A DNA stretch of 64,000 bases, from the NCBI GenBank assembly GCA_009731375.1, contig BJOX01000275.1:75687-139686 (forward strand). Reading direction: 5' to 3'. The stretch comes from Paulinella micropora (Eukaryota; Cercozoa; Imbricatea; Euglyphida). Below the pieces are notes generated by a model. The model did not search any database. It was not told the DNA's origin and saw only the letters and a program-made list of their open reading frames with translations. Made by a program: the position numbers and the translations under genes. The first letter of the stretch is position 1, and every line of letters begins with the position of its first letter. This document shows, in pieces, positions 1-18,079 of this stretch.

Positions 1-361
1 TTGCGAGGAAACCGCCAAGCCACGTAGCTCTGCAAAGCAACGTTCTCCCACTTGTCACGCAGCAGATCCGCTAGTTCGAAAGCCTGTCTCAAGCGAACAA
101 GCAGCAGTTGGACGCTGTCTTTGTTGCAGGGCGTATGGCGCGCCATATTCCGAGTGTCCGCCACCAAGAGGCGGGGAAGTCTGTCTACTAGCTCGAAAAA
201 CAGCTTTTCCCTTGAATCATACTTCTCCTTTGCGCGACGGTTCAGGTGATTTGAGTCACGCGCAGTCTGGAGGTCCTTGAAGTCGGTCTGTAAGGAGCTA
301 ATGACTTGAGCGCAGTGGCTGTAGTCCAAGAAAGGAGGGGTCAAGACTTCCCCGTAACAGC
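1..361 (-). CDS. 3'-truncated internal exon, protein of unknown function
   Basis: On the minus strand a frame stays open from a splice acceptor (cactcag, exon from 361) to the window edge, about 120 codons. The predicted protein is charged and amphipathic, with stretches such as [20 protein letters not shown] and [19 protein letters not shown], so long helices are likely. Composition is ordinary, unlike the translated microsatellites next to it, which supports real coding. Only the reading with two bases before the first full codon (phase 1) is open. I infer it is a downstream exon of the minus-strand gene whose first exons lie at 3806-5126, because strand and spacing fit, but the exon joining them is not resolved. 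No family recognised. Confidence 0.55.
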
Positions 362-399
362 CTGAGTGAACGCGGGGATGATGATGAGATAGACAGAAA

Positions 400-431
400 A
401 GGAAGGAAGGAAGGACGAAAGGAAGGAAGGA

Positions 432-511
<80 letters not shown>

Positions 512-532
512 AGGAAGGAAGGAAGGAAGGAA

Positions 533-566
<34 letters not shown>

Positions 567-674
567 AAAAAAGAAAGAAAGAACGAAAGAACGAAAGAAC
601 GAAAGAACGAAAGAACGAAAGAACGAAAAAAGAAAGAAAGAAAGAAAGAAAGAAAGAAGGAAGGAAGGAAGGAA

Positions 675-739
<65 letters not shown>

Positions 740-845
740 GAAGGAAGGAAGGAAGGAAGGAAGGAAGAAAGAAAGGAAGGAAGAAAGAAAGGAAGGAAGA
801 AAGAAAGAAAGAAAGAAGGAAGGAAGGAAGGAAGGAAGGAAGGAA

Positions 846-902
<57 letters not shown>

Positions 903-1027
903 GAAGGAAGGAAGGAAGGAAGGAAGGAAGGAAGAAAGGAAGAAAGGAAGAAAGAAAGGAAGGAAGGAAAGAAAGAAAGGAGGGAAGGAAAGGAAGGAAG
1001 GAAAGGAAGGAAGGAAGGAAGCAAAGC

Positions 1028-1103
<76 letters not shown>

Positions 1104-1104
1104 G

Positions 1105-1142
<38 letters not shown>

Positions 1143-1189
1143 GAAGGAAGGAAGGAAGGAAGGAAAAAAGGAAGGAAGGAAGGAAGAAA

Positions 1190-1280
<91 letters not shown>
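400..1280. repeat. GAAA/GGAA tetranucleotide array ending in (GA)n
   Basis: About 880 bp of purine-only (plus-strand) GAAA and GGAA units with block changes and occasional GAAC units, ending in a short GA run. Lies within the minus-strand gene and is probably an intron. The polypurine/polypyrimidine asymmetry could favour triplex DNA. The minus-strand frames through it encode only FLSF/FLPS repeats. Confidence 0.95.
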
Positions 1281-1281
<1 letters not shown>

Positions 1282-1489
1282 AAGAAGAAAAAAAATGTCA
1301 GATACCTTTTTGTGTCCCTTGTACTTGTCCCATCTGTTCCTCTGAATCTGTAATATCCCATTCCTCCTATATGTATATTTGAAAAATGATAGGCATATGT
1401 GAAACCAACATAGTAATGCAATACTCGTCTCGTCGAAATGCAGGCATGAAATCATACATGCATTTAGAACTACATGCATACATTTACTA

Positions 1490-1834
1490 CATACATACAT
1501 ACATACATACATTCATACATGCATACATACATACATACATACATACGTACGTACGTACGTACATACATACATACATACATACATACATACATACATACAT
1601 ACATACAAGTCGTACCTCGGTAAGTGGTTTAGTGGGGGTGGCAAGCGGTTGTACATACATACATACATACATACATACATACATACATACATACATACGT
1701 ACGTACATACATACACACCTACATACATACATACATACATACATACATACATACATACATACAAGTCGTACCTCGGTAAGTGGTGGGGGTGGCAAGCGGT
1801 TGTACATACATACATACATACATACGTACATACA

Positions 1835-1868
<34 letters not shown>

Positions 1869-2175
1869 CATACATACATACATACATACATACATACAAG
1901 TCGTACCTCGGTAAGTGGTTTAGTGGGGGTGGCAAACGGTTGTACATACATACATACATACGTCCATACATACATACATACATACATACATACATACATA
2001 CATACATACATACATACAAGTCGTACCTCGGTAAGTGGTTTAGTGGGGGTGGCAAGCGGTTGTACATATATACACACGTACATACATACATACATACATA
2101 CATACATACATACATACATACATACATACAAGTCGTCTACCTCGGTAAGTGGTTTAGTGGGGGTGGCAAGGGGTT
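1490..2175. repeat. (ACAT)n array carrying five copies of a ~44 bp island
   Basis: ACAT/GTAC tetranucleotides are interrupted five times, near 1607, 1763, 1898, 2018 and 2129, by nearly the same island (begins aagtcgtacctcggtaag). On the minus strand each island ends ACCGAG followed by GTACGA or GTAGAC, a usable donor; on the plus strand the same bases give ctcg/GTAAGTGG, a consensus donor. The second copy lacks a few bases and the last has an extra ct. They look like copies of one exon end plus splice donor. Confidence 0.85.
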
Positions 2176-2206
2176 GACTTACGGGAGGAGATAGTAGCAA
2201 CCGAGG
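2141..2206 (-). CDS. Candidate Pro/Thr/Leu-rich exon
   Basis: Minus-strand stretch between an acceptor (tgtgtatag) and a donor (GAG/GTAGAC), 22 codons, open in phase 0 only, containing PPVSQPLATPTKPLTE. Its 3' half is what is repeated four more times to the left. Phase does not join directly to the exons at 3806 or 361, so another exon is missing or the call is wrong. The opposite strand also has a good donor here, so strand is not certain. Confidence 0.35.
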
Positions 2207-2210
2207 CTAT

Positions 2211-2300
2211 ACACATACGAGAAGAGAAGAGAAGAGAAGAGAAGAGAAGAGAAGAGAAGAGAAGAGAAGAGAAGAGAAGAGAAGAGAAGAGAAGAGAAGA

Positions 2301-2339
<39 letters not shown>

Positions 2340-2399
2340 GTATGTATGTATGAAAAGATAGATACAAGATAAAGAAAGAAAGAAAGCAAGCAAGCAAGC

Positions 2400-2431
<32 letters not shown>

Positions 2432-2435
2432 AGGA

Positions 2436-2483
<48 letters not shown>

Positions 2484-2490
2484 ATAGAAA
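2211..2490. repeat. (GAAGA)n, (GA)n and (GAAA)n arrays
   Basis: Consecutive simple repeats: a pentanucleotide GAAGA run, a GA run, then GAAA with a short CAAG block. No coding content beyond repeat translation. From 2490 to 2700 there is mixed low-complexity sequence in which I see no gene. Confidence 0.9.
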
Positions 2491-2698
2491 GCACGTACGT
2501 ATGCATGAATGCATGAAGCCACATATGAGCGAAATGGAGAGGATATGTATGAGGAAGGGGGGAAGAAGAGAAGGGCGGAAAAGTATCATCGTATCCATAT
2601 ATGTATGACCGAAAAGGAGAGGGTGTGTAGTAAGTAGGTAGGTAGGTAGAATCAAATCATGCATGCTTATAGGTATGGGCATATGGTAGTTACACCTC

Positions 2699-2699
<1 letters not shown>

Positions 2700-2763
<64 letters not shown>

Positions 2764-2799
2764 CCTATCTACCTACCTACCTACCTACCTACCTATCTT

Positions 2800-2842
<43 letters not shown>

Positions 2843-2853
2843 CTCTATCTATC
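2700..2853. repeat. (ATCT)n / (ACCT)n array
   Basis: Tetranucleotide ATCT with an internal ACCT block. It lies in opposite orientation to the larger GATA array at 3177-3778, so the two could pair as long inverted repeats. Confidence 0.9.
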
Positions 2854-3176
2854 TAGTGTCTTTTTCGTCGATCTACCTAACCGACCTTGTGGGAGGGAGA
2901 GTGGGAGGCGGGTGGAGAGAGAAAACTGAAACGCGATCGAGGTGAGGAAGATGGAGATGGTTTAGGTGAGGAAGAAGTAGAGGACGTGGGCTCGTCTACA
3001 CTACGTCGGCGCATGTGCATGCTAAATCTAAAGAGATTATGGTAAGCTAGGTGGGTAAATTAATACGTTGGTTGATGTACGTCGGCGCATGTAGTTAGAT
3101 AGATAGACTCTAGCTTGCATTCTAAGTGTTTCTTGCGCAGGTAGCCAAGAAAAGTGGGGCAGACAAATCAATGATA

Positions 3177-3778
<602 letters not shown>

Positions 3779-3805
3779 TGGATGGATGGTTGGATGGACA
3801 GATAC

Positions 3806-3898
3806 CGTTTGGGTGGTGTGTTGGCAGGATACAGAGCGGCAGGAGATAACTGCGGGCCTTTTGGAGCGACCGGCGATGGGCCGTCAGTGAAGAGATCG
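3806..3898 (-). CDS. Exon of the minus-strand gene (unknown function)
   Basis: Acceptor gcatgcag, donor acg/GTATCTG; 93 nt in phase 2 to phase 2, encoding a Pro-rich segment with [16 protein letters not shown] and [13 protein letters not shown]. The start phase matches the end of the exon at 4124-4228 exactly. Pro-rich and probably disordered. No family recognised. Confidence 0.6.
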
Positions 3899-3988
3899 CT
3901 GCATGCATTCAAAATATACATGGACTGATACATACATACAAACTTACATACACGCAGGCATACAGATATACAGACAAACAGACAAAGT

Positions 3989-4104
3989 ATGTATGTGTGT
4001 ATGTGTGTGTGTATATGTATGCATGTATGTATGTATGTATGTACGTGTGTATGTATGTATGCATGTATGTATGTATGTATGTATGTATGTATGTATGTAT
4101 GTAG
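3989..4104. repeat. (GTAT)n array
   Basis: Tetranucleotide GTAT/GTGT run filling the small intron between the minus-strand exons at 4124-4228 and 3806-3898. Confidence 0.9.
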
Positions 4105-4123
4105 GTGTATCATAGCCATGTAC

Positions 4124-4228
4124 TTGATTTGGCCGCCGAAGGCTGTGGCTTCATTTGGGGGGCTGAAGGACGGGGGCTGGTCGCGGGAAGAGAGCAGAAG
4201 ACGCAAGGCAGCGTCCTCTGCGGCCTCC
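4124..4228 (-). CDS. Exon of the minus-strand gene (unknown function)
   Basis: Strong acceptor with pyrimidine tract (ctctgctctgtttgcag) and donor atcaa/GTACATGG; 105 nt, phase 2 to phase 2. It encodes an acidic helix-like start ([17 protein letters not shown]) followed by a Pro/Ser segment ([17 protein letters not shown]). Phases fit both neighbours (4954-5126 upstream, 3806-3898 downstream), the main support for the model. Confidence 0.62.
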
Positions 4229-4252
4229 CTGCAAACAGAGCAGAGAGGAGAA

Positions 4253-4254
<2 letters not shown>

Positions 4255-4309
<55 letters not shown>

Positions 4310-4830
4310 CAGAGAGAGAGAGACAGAGAGAGAGAGAGAGAAAGGGAGACACACANNNNNNNNNNNNNNNNNNNNNNNNNNNNNNNNNATAGAAAGAGAG
4401 AGACAGAAAGAGAAAGATAAAGAGAAAGAAGGGAAAGAAGGAAAAACGAGAAAGCGAGAAAGAGAAAGAGAAAGAGAAAGAGAAATAATTAGAAAGAGAA
4501 AGAGAGAGAAATAATTAGAAAGAGAAAAATACAAATACAAATACGAATACAAATACAAATACAAATACAAATACAAGCACAATACAAGCACAATACAAAT
4601 ACAAGACAAGTACAAATACAAGCACAATACAAACACAATACAAATACAAATACAAATACAAATACAAATACAAATACAAATACAAATACAAATACAAATA
4701 CAAATTACAAACAGAAATAGAAATAGAAATAGAAATAGAAATAGAAATGCAAATACAAATACAAATGCAAATACAAATACCAATAACACAAATACAAATA
4801 CCAATACAAATACCAATACAAATTTGACTT
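4255..4830. repeat. (AG)n with gap, then (ACAAAT)n hexanucleotide array
   Basis: AG/AGAC run broken by 33 N at 4356-4388, an AGAAAG-rich stretch, then from about 4528 a clear ACAAAT hexanucleotide array with AGAAAT and ACAAGC variants. This would be the first intron of the minus-strand gene. Confidence 0.9.
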
Positions 4831-4953
4831 TTAAGTAACACAATTGTACTCACAATCTCAGATAATGTTACTGATATAACAATACAACACAACATAATAT
4901 TCTATAACATAATACAGCATGATATTTGACAAAAAGTAAAATAGTTAATGGAC

Positions 4954-5126
4954 CCTTGTAGGACGAGCTTTGCCAGCACAAGCAACGACTGCTTCACCCG
5001 CTTCAATATAAATTTGGGCTGAGCTTGTGGATTAGCTGTCCTCGAGTGCGCAATAGAGACGAGCATATCTGCTCTCCCTTGCGCAGTACTCGCTTCTGCA
5101 AAAGGAAAGTAAACCATAAAGCCCAT
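4954..5126 (-). CDS. Putative first coding exon of the minus-strand gene
   Basis: An ATG at 5126 in good context (gaaagATGG) opens a 57-codon frame ending at a donor-like caagg/GTCCATT in phase 2, which joins the acceptor at 4228 in phase. The protein begins MGFMVYFPFAEAS and continues with a basic, helix-like stretch (LKRVKQSLLVLAKLVLQ). The start is not a clear signal peptide. An acceptor-like ttttgcag at 5096-5104 inside the exon offers an alternative in which coding begins at 5095 and an upstream exon exists. Function unknown. Confidence 0.5.
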
Positions 5127-5626
5127 CTTTCATCCCTGACCGCTGGCCATAATTCTTTGTTTATTGAATCATTCCTCTCCTTCTCTCATTTTTAGCGCAT
5201 CTCATCCCATGTCTCCTCCTATTTGCTCGCAGCTATCTGCACATCTTTCTTCTCCTACATAGACTTGATAACAAAGCTTCTCTCGAGTGTAAATATGGGA
5301 GCAGCAGAAAAAGGGACTTGATAATAATTAACTCTTGCTGCCAAATAGCCGGGTTTTACCGAAACGTATTTTTTGGAAAATCGCCAAATTATGCATCTGG
5401 GGTCCAAATTCCAAAAGTTGGAAATGGCATTTTACTGGCAAGAAAGGCAGGGGACGATCTGTGACCAAGATGGAAGTTTCGGGAACGTCCACCGAAGGCA
5501 AGCGTCCCATTTGCCCTCCAGAAAGCGGTCTGGTTTGAATTTGCTAAGTGTTAAGTTACTGTCACTGTTGCTCGAGCTATGCGCTGGTGTGTCCTGTGGT
5601 GTGTGTAGAAGCTCCGCCACAGCCAC
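5127..5626. promoter_or_regulatory. Divergent intergenic region
   Basis: About 500 bp of non-repetitive sequence separating two start codons that point away from each other (5126 on minus, 5627 on plus). By position it should hold both promoters. I can pick out no certain TATA box or binding site. Short open frames here (for example 5335-5538) have no supporting signals. Confidence 0.45.
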
Positions 5627-12486
<6,860 letters not shown>

Positions 12487-13847
12487 CTCGGTAACTCGGT
12501 CACTTAATGACACAACAGACTGGGTATCCATGTAGCAAGCCACTGTCACAAAACTGACAGTTGTTCAGTCAACAAGCCACTTAACAACTGACAACAGTGT
12601 CTTGACTTCAGTCTGCAGGCCCCTGTGACCATTTTCGGCACCGTATGACTCCGGGGCACGGTCGTTTTGTGGGAGGTATGATGGGTCGAACGATCGGTCC
12701 TTTGATCTTTCATGTTTTCTGATTAAGCATTTTGTTATTAAATAAAATGAATATGGTGTCAATAGATATTGTACCGTTCCGACAGGCGGCGCCAGCCCGT
12801 CTCTGATATTGTATCATCGAGTCAAGCCTGACGGTTAGCACGGATGAAGATTCCCGCATCTTGTGACTTGAAGTTCGAACATAAAATTGTGACTCAAACT
12901 GCAACTACGACATAATGAGATCAGAGTATCATTTTTGCTTGACTCATTGAGTCAGTTCAAATTAAATAAACTCACAACTTTCACTCACAACTTCATGGTG
13001 TAATCATCTGTAATGACTGATTCATTCGGATCGGGACAGTGAGGAGTCACGAGTCGTGGTCACACACTTTACTCCGAGTCAGTAGTTTTGGCGCCCGCCG
13101 TTATACTGATTATTGTTAATAATTTATGATTGGCAAGTCACGAGTCAGTATTCTCAGTGACCGTCCTGATTAAACGTGACGTGACACGTCACTGACACTG
13201 CAGTACAAAAAAAAACAGTCAACTTTGAAAAAAAAAAAAAAACTGAAAAAAAACTGAAAAAAAAGTTGAAAAAAAACCGTAGGCTTGAAAAAAAAATTAA
13301 CTAAAAAATTATATCGGAGTCTCCATGAAATTATATTAATAGATCTGATATCATACTGTAGTATCGTGACTATCATTGTTACCGTCGACTCAGCGGCGGC
13401 CGGGCACTCCGAGCCTCGACAGTGTGACTTCAAGGATGACTGACTCAGAATCAAGTTCCAGGCGGCGCCGCCGCCCGCTGAGTCGGTGGCAATCACTGTG
13501 ATCTGGCCCGGGCGGCCCATTGACTCAGGCGTGATGTCACGGTGTCAAAGACGCCTGGTTCAAGTTCTATATATTCAAATGAGGCAAAGGAGTTTCTATA
13601 TATGTATAAGTCAACTTGAAGTTTTTCAGTTTTTATCTCAAACTTCTTTTGATTGTTGTAAAGCGGCCCCGGTAAAATGAATCATAGTGTGGCACTTGAG
13701 TGTCACGAGTCGACAGTAATATAATATATACTTTCTTTTTTGATAGAAAGAATAGGAATGCACGGATACTAGTCACGTGAGCAGTTTTGTTTGTCCGGTA
13801 GGATGGACTGTCACGATTTTGAAATTTTGTCTTAAAGTGGCACCCGG

Positions 13848-13889
<42 letters not shown>

Positions 13890-14625
13890 TACTACTCTGA
13901 CTAGATCTGGCCGGCGCCGGACTCGGATTGATTCCGATTATGCTGGTTCAGAAGCTGTTCTCCAAGCCTTTGGACGAGACTCATGCCTAGGCAGTCTCTT
14001 CGCTTCTTCAATTTTCTTCTTCATTTTTTCCCTTTTTTTCTTTCTTTATTTAGAGTCTTTTGAGCCGTGGCGCGGCTCACTACTATTTCCTTTCTCGCCT
14101 TTTTCTTTTCTTTTTCTTTGCTGGAGCATCGAGTCCGATATCACGTCGCTTGTGGTTCTTAGTCCAGATCTACTGACGGTTTATAAGTAGCCTTTGTTTA
14201 GCTTCTCTTGTACGTTCTATATATCATGTGACATTTAGCTTTCCGGCCGCCCGCTCGGCATGCGGCGCCTGCTTCCTGTATTAATATAATTTAATATTTC
14301 CACTCTTTGTGTTTTGTCAGTCATTTTACTTTCCAGTCTCTCTTAGTGCGGTGCCTGACGGGCCCGCCAACGAAGTTATTGTATCATTAAAGTAGCACCA
14401 CCGGCCCAGCCGGGCCCGGGGGTGCAACTTCGCCAAACTAGCAGCCGGGTCGATTAACGCACCGGTTCACTCGTTTGGCACGACGCAACGAGGTCACCTG
14501 GGACCAGTGTGGCTTTTTGCAAACTTTATTCAAAAACTTTTGCCCTTGCTATTCACAATGCAGTAATTTTATATAATTTATCCGGCTGCTCAATTTCTGA
14601 ACAATTCTTGAGTGTTCAGCTGCTA
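12487..14625. other. Intergenic, no gene seen
   Basis: Mixed-composition sequence without a convincing frame. It contains CTTGAAAAAAAA-type units at about 13200-13295, which resemble the reverse complement of TTTTTTTTCAAG units at 51220-51320, a TA run near 13850-13885, and several cacgagtc motifs also seen near 46340 and 51160. I read it as old repeat debris. Confidence 0.5.
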
Positions 14626-15180
14626 TGTAAGTCTTGACTACCCTCCTGTGAGGAAATTACCAACCGGCATTCAAATGAATACACACACTGCTGTCATTTG
14701 ATCTCAAAATACTTCCCAGAACAGGGAAGGTACCAAAAGACGCTGGGATGGTCAATTCCAGTTTATTTAGTACTCTTGCTTGACAGACTACTTGTCCCTT
14801 GCGAAACAATGCAAATTCTGAGAACTAACGAATAGAATTCAAGTGCTACACGTGTTGTGTTGCAGTTGGAGTTGTTCAAGTTGGTCTGAGAAAAATAAAG
14901 GAAAATGTGTTAAGTATTATCACTTTAACTAACCTATAAGGAATAAAAGTTTCAGATATGGGGAAAAAAGGCAATAGTCAAGCTTTTTCCAGAAAGCTAG
15001 CTGTTAAAGGGAAATAAATTGATCTGTTAACGGCAGTTGAAAACGTAACAACTACAAGTTATGACAGTTGATAAATAAACGGAAAAATGAAGTAACTGAA
15101 CTAAAAATAGAAGTGTAAACTTGAAGTAAAAACTCAAAGAAAGTTTAACACAATATTAATGTTTCGGTCCGGTTCGGTCC
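14626..15180 (-). repeat. 3' LTR of the Ty3-type element
   Basis: Matches 27899-28587 over its length apart from a block of about 130 bp present only in the other copy. Its left end is tgtaagtcttgactaccc; its inner (right) end runs into poly-C and a 10-N gap, so the boundary is lost. On the element's sense strand that poly-C is poly-G, just where a polypurine tract would be. Confidence 0.8.
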
Positions 15181-15218
15181 CCCCCCCCCCCCCCCCCCCN
15201 NNNNNNNNNCCCCCCCCC
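15181..15218. repeat. Poly-C run with 10-N gap (possible polypurine tract)
   Basis: C run, N at 15200-15209, C run. In the sense of the minus-strand retroelement this is a G-only purine tract next to the 3' LTR, where plus-strand priming normally starts. The same kind of homopolymer edges several other gaps here, so it may be an artefact. Confidence 0.4.
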
Positions 15219-15646
15219 AGACCATAACGGTAGGTTGGAGTTGCGATAAACGAATCGTAACAGATGATTGACCAAATGATGTGTAAATAAGTATAAAAAG
15301 AAAATGAATCAAAGAGATTGCAGATGTAGATCAATGCGCGATATGTGTGTGCGTATATGTGTCAACGCATTGATCAAGGTAGTATCATGCAGAGGCAGGA
15401 CGGATATAGTGTACCCAATCATACATCATGACGGAGCATAAGGCCAACACTATCACTACGTATTCAAAGCGGTAAATAGTATTGTGTGACCTGCCTTACC
15501 TTATTCGAAATAGCAGCTGCCTATCAAAATATGTGAATATGACTATCGTACATGCCTGTAGAAAACACTAACTTGTTGGGTGGTATATGAAGTGGGAAAG
15601 GAGATAGAGTCCGTCGGGAGTCTAAAAGTAAAAACCGCTTGAGAGT

Positions 15647-16768
15647 CTACTTCGATCTCAGTTTGAAAACATGAAAATCGTACTTCTTACCGTTGTAAGG
15701 CTTACGTAAACGTTTGAGCTGTTCGGGAATGATGTAGCCTTTAGCTTTGTAGTTGGAGCTTGGATTGAATTGGATATCCCGATGCACGACCTGATCATTC
15801 TCGCTGTCGAGTGTCATCTTCTTCCAGGAGTTGAGAGGCTTCGTCCATTGGAGATGCGTCGGTCCCTCCGTGATTGTGCCGTCCGGATGGGCAACCGGCT
15901 CCACGTAAACTGGGCGGTACTGCATATTAGATAGCGAAGTGATGCCGAGCTGGTGAACGCGGAAGTCGTCGCGATCGTCCGTGGGATCTTCATCCATGAT
16001 CATCCCTAACTTGAGCCGACGATGGCTTGCTATCACCTCACCAACAACGTAGTCCTTCTGGTCATCATTGTGTGCCTGATCCTGGACCGGGTCGATGGCC
16101 TGAGCCAGATCGGTTGGGGCCGTGTAGGGGCTGATGTGTGCAATGTCAATTTTGCGGAGGACTTTGTTGGTGTGCTCGTGCCTGAGGCGAAAGGTGTTAT
16201 TGGACGGCTTGTCAAATATGATGTACGGGCCGTCATGTTGAAGGATAGAGGAGGCGGGAATACCTTTGGTTGATTGTTTCGGGCGATAGACGGTGACACG
16301 GTCACCTACCTTCCAATCGGGTAGTTTGCGACGCCGTTGCTTGTTCTTCTGTTCGTTGGCAGCCTTGCGCGTGAAGGAAACGTATTCCTTGACATACGCC
16401 GTGACAGCAATCCGAGCTAAGCGGAGAGTGTCGAGTTGGTCCGATGTCTGCACGGTCGTCGAGCCAGACTTAGTCATTGCGGCGGTTGATCGAGCCGCGC
16501 GTTCAGCGATGACGTCGGGAGAATCGAAGATATCGATAGATGTACGTGGCTGGCGAGCCATCATACCTTCAAAAGCGGATACGCCGGTGGCGGTAGAGAC
16601 GTAAGTGTTCTGCGAGAACGACAGAGATGGCATGGCTTTGGGCCAAGTCTTCTTGTCTTTGTCTGCGAGTGCCTGGATATCGCGGCAGAGGCTTTGATGC
16701 CTGCGTTCTACCATGCCTAACTGATGGTGAGAGTATGGCGCGGTGGTGAGCCATTTGATTCCAGCCAT
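15647..16768 (-). CDS. Integrase C-terminal half (catalytic Glu, GPY/F module)
   Basis: This frame is collinear with 16919-17986, separated by one in-frame TAA at 16916-16918. Just upstream of its first Met the same frame reads SDDHGSFRG, fitting the second catalytic Asp. HHQLGMVERRHQSL near residue 15 fits the catalytic Glu of the DDE core. Later come VGDRVTVYRPK and HDGPYIIFDKPSNNTFRLRH, the GPY/F module of Ty3-type integrases. The last ~130 residues may hold a divergent chromodomain (YVVGEVIASHRR start), which I cannot confirm. Role in the family: insertion of the cDNA. Confidence 0.82.
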   Translation of the reverse strand: MAGIKWLTTAPYSHHQLGMVERRHQSLCRDIQALADKDKKTWPKAMPSLSFSQNTYVSTATGVSAFEGMMARQPRTSIDIFDSPDVIAERAARSTAAMTKSGSTTVQTSDQLDTLRLARIAVTAYVKEYVSFTRKAANEQKNKQRRRKLPDWKVGDRVTVYRPKQSTKGIPASSILQHDGPYIIFDKPSNNTFRLRHEHTNKVLRKIDIAHISPYTAPTDLAQAIDPVQDQAHNDDQKDYVVGEVIASHRRLKLGMIMDEDPTDDRDDFRVHQLGITSLSNMQYRPVYVEPVAHPDGTITEGPTHLQWTKPLNSWKKMTLDSENDQVVHRDIQFNPSSNYKAKGYIIPEQLKRLRKPYNGKKYDFHVFKLRSK

Positions 16769-16918
16769 GCTGCAGAAGGCCTTGGCAAGATTCCCACGGA
16801 AAGATCCATGATCGTCAGACAGGATGGCCTCTGGAAAACCGAAAAGGCAAACCCATCGAGCGAGAATGGTCTCAACAGTCTCCTCAGCAGTGGTGGAAAC
16901 GACTGGAATAAAAAATAG

Positions 16919-17986
16919 TTAACCTGCGAACAAATCGACTATAGTTAACACGTACTGTTCGAGTACGCCATCTATGCCTACATGAACATGATCTATACCT
17001 ATAGCCTGACCTGGATGGCTCCAGACTAACGAGTTATAGCGGCCATGATTAGGTGTGAGGCGGGCGTGTGATAGTTGACAAAAGTGGCAATCTTTGAGGA
17101 TAGCCGCATTGTCTGCGTGCATCTTGTCTTTCCCATCGGGTCCGAACCATATGTATCGCTGATGGATGTATGGGGCAAGGGTGGGGACCTTTGCGTGATT
17201 CTGGATCAAGTGAGCATGGGAGACAAGCTTGCGTATGAGGGGATTCGGAACATATATACGGCGGGAGCGGTCGGGCATGATATGTACCGCTAGCCCTCCC
17301 TTGAAAAAGAGAAGAGTATTACCCTGGCCGATAGATGTAGATCCGTCCCAAAGCGGTTGTAAAAGGGGGTCTTCTTTCTGCGCTGACTGGATATCCGCGC
17401 GCGTGACGCGCGGGGCATGTGATGTAGCATACATATTAAGCACAGCATGGCGATCCAATCCAAAGTTATGAACAAGCCACACAAGGTTGTCCTCAAGGAA
17501 GACGATCTTGTGGCATGCTAATACTGTCTCACGAGAGATGGTCTCACCGTCGGGTATGAGGTGTACCATGTCTTGAGGAATAAGTACAGCAAAAGGCTTG
17601 TTGAGAGCAAAAAGTTGACGGGCTACTTCCGGAGCACGCTCCGCGGGCGGGATGACTATGGCATAGTCCCATGGGGCCTGTAAGGTCTTGATCGTTGGTG
17701 CACCGCGCAAAATCCGACAGTCGTGCTTCTTAAAGCGCGCGTCTAATTGCGGATGACTACCGTCAATCGCGAGCCAAAAGGAGCGTCCACTGGACTGCAA
17801 CATAGTTGCCGGGATAGTGTCCAGTAGCTGATTCGTCGCTTCGACTTCCCCGAGGAGAGTGGGTTGGCCGGGCGATATACAAGGAACACGAGAGAGGGCA
17901 TCAGGAAGGAGATTCTGTTTACCCTGAATGTATTCCACCTTGAAGCGGATAGTTTGAAGGTGGTCTAGGACCCATCCGACAACCAT
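16919..17986 (-). CDS. RNase H end and integrase N-terminal half
   Basis: Begins in the connection after RNase H (FKVEYIQGKQNLLPDALSRV is a hallmark), passes an unrecognised spacer, then an HHCC-like zinc-binding segment (HAHLIQNH followed by CHFC), then IGIDHVHVGIDG with the first catalytic Asp of the integrase core. It ends at an in-frame TAA inside the core; the same frame continues in 15647-16768. In the gap to the next frame upstream (17987-18079) two more in-frame stops, TGA and TAG, interrupt an otherwise clear RNase H sequence. Confidence 0.82.
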   Translation of the reverse strand: MVVGWVLDHLQTIRFKVEYIQGKQNLLPDALSRVPCISPGQPTLLGEVEATNQLLDTIPATMLQSSGRSFWLAIDGSHPQLDARFKKHDCRILRGAPTIKTLQAPWDYAIVIPPAERAPEVARQLFALNKPFAVLIPQDMVHLIPDGETISRETVLACHKIVFLEDNLVWLVHNFGLDRHAVLNMYATSHAPRVTRADIQSAQKEDPLLQPLWDGSTSIGQGNTLLFFKGGLAVHIMPDRSRRIYVPNPLIRKLVSHAHLIQNHAKVPTLAPYIHQRYIWFGPDGKDKMHADNAAILKDCHFCQLSHARLTPNHGRYNSLVWSHPGQAIGIDHVHVGIDGVLEQYVLTIVDLFAG

Positions 17987-18079
17987 CGGGCTTCTGGCGT
18001 GGTATAGTCATATGAGCGGGCGATGATCCGTGACGATAGTCAGCGGATGATCACTAGCATTAATATAGTAACGGGATTG

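Noticed and set aside
298-1512. 404-residue minus-strand frame rich in Phe/Leu/Ser
   Set aside because: It is a translation of the GAAA/GGAA array; composition is fully explained by the tetranucleotide.
1386-2200. Y-I-H-T and C-M-Y-V frames
   Set aside because: Translation of ACAT/GTAT repeats. Only the short islands inside look exon-like.
5335-5538. 67-residue plus frame in the divergent region
   Set aside because: No splice or start support, and the opposite strand is open too; better read as promoter region.
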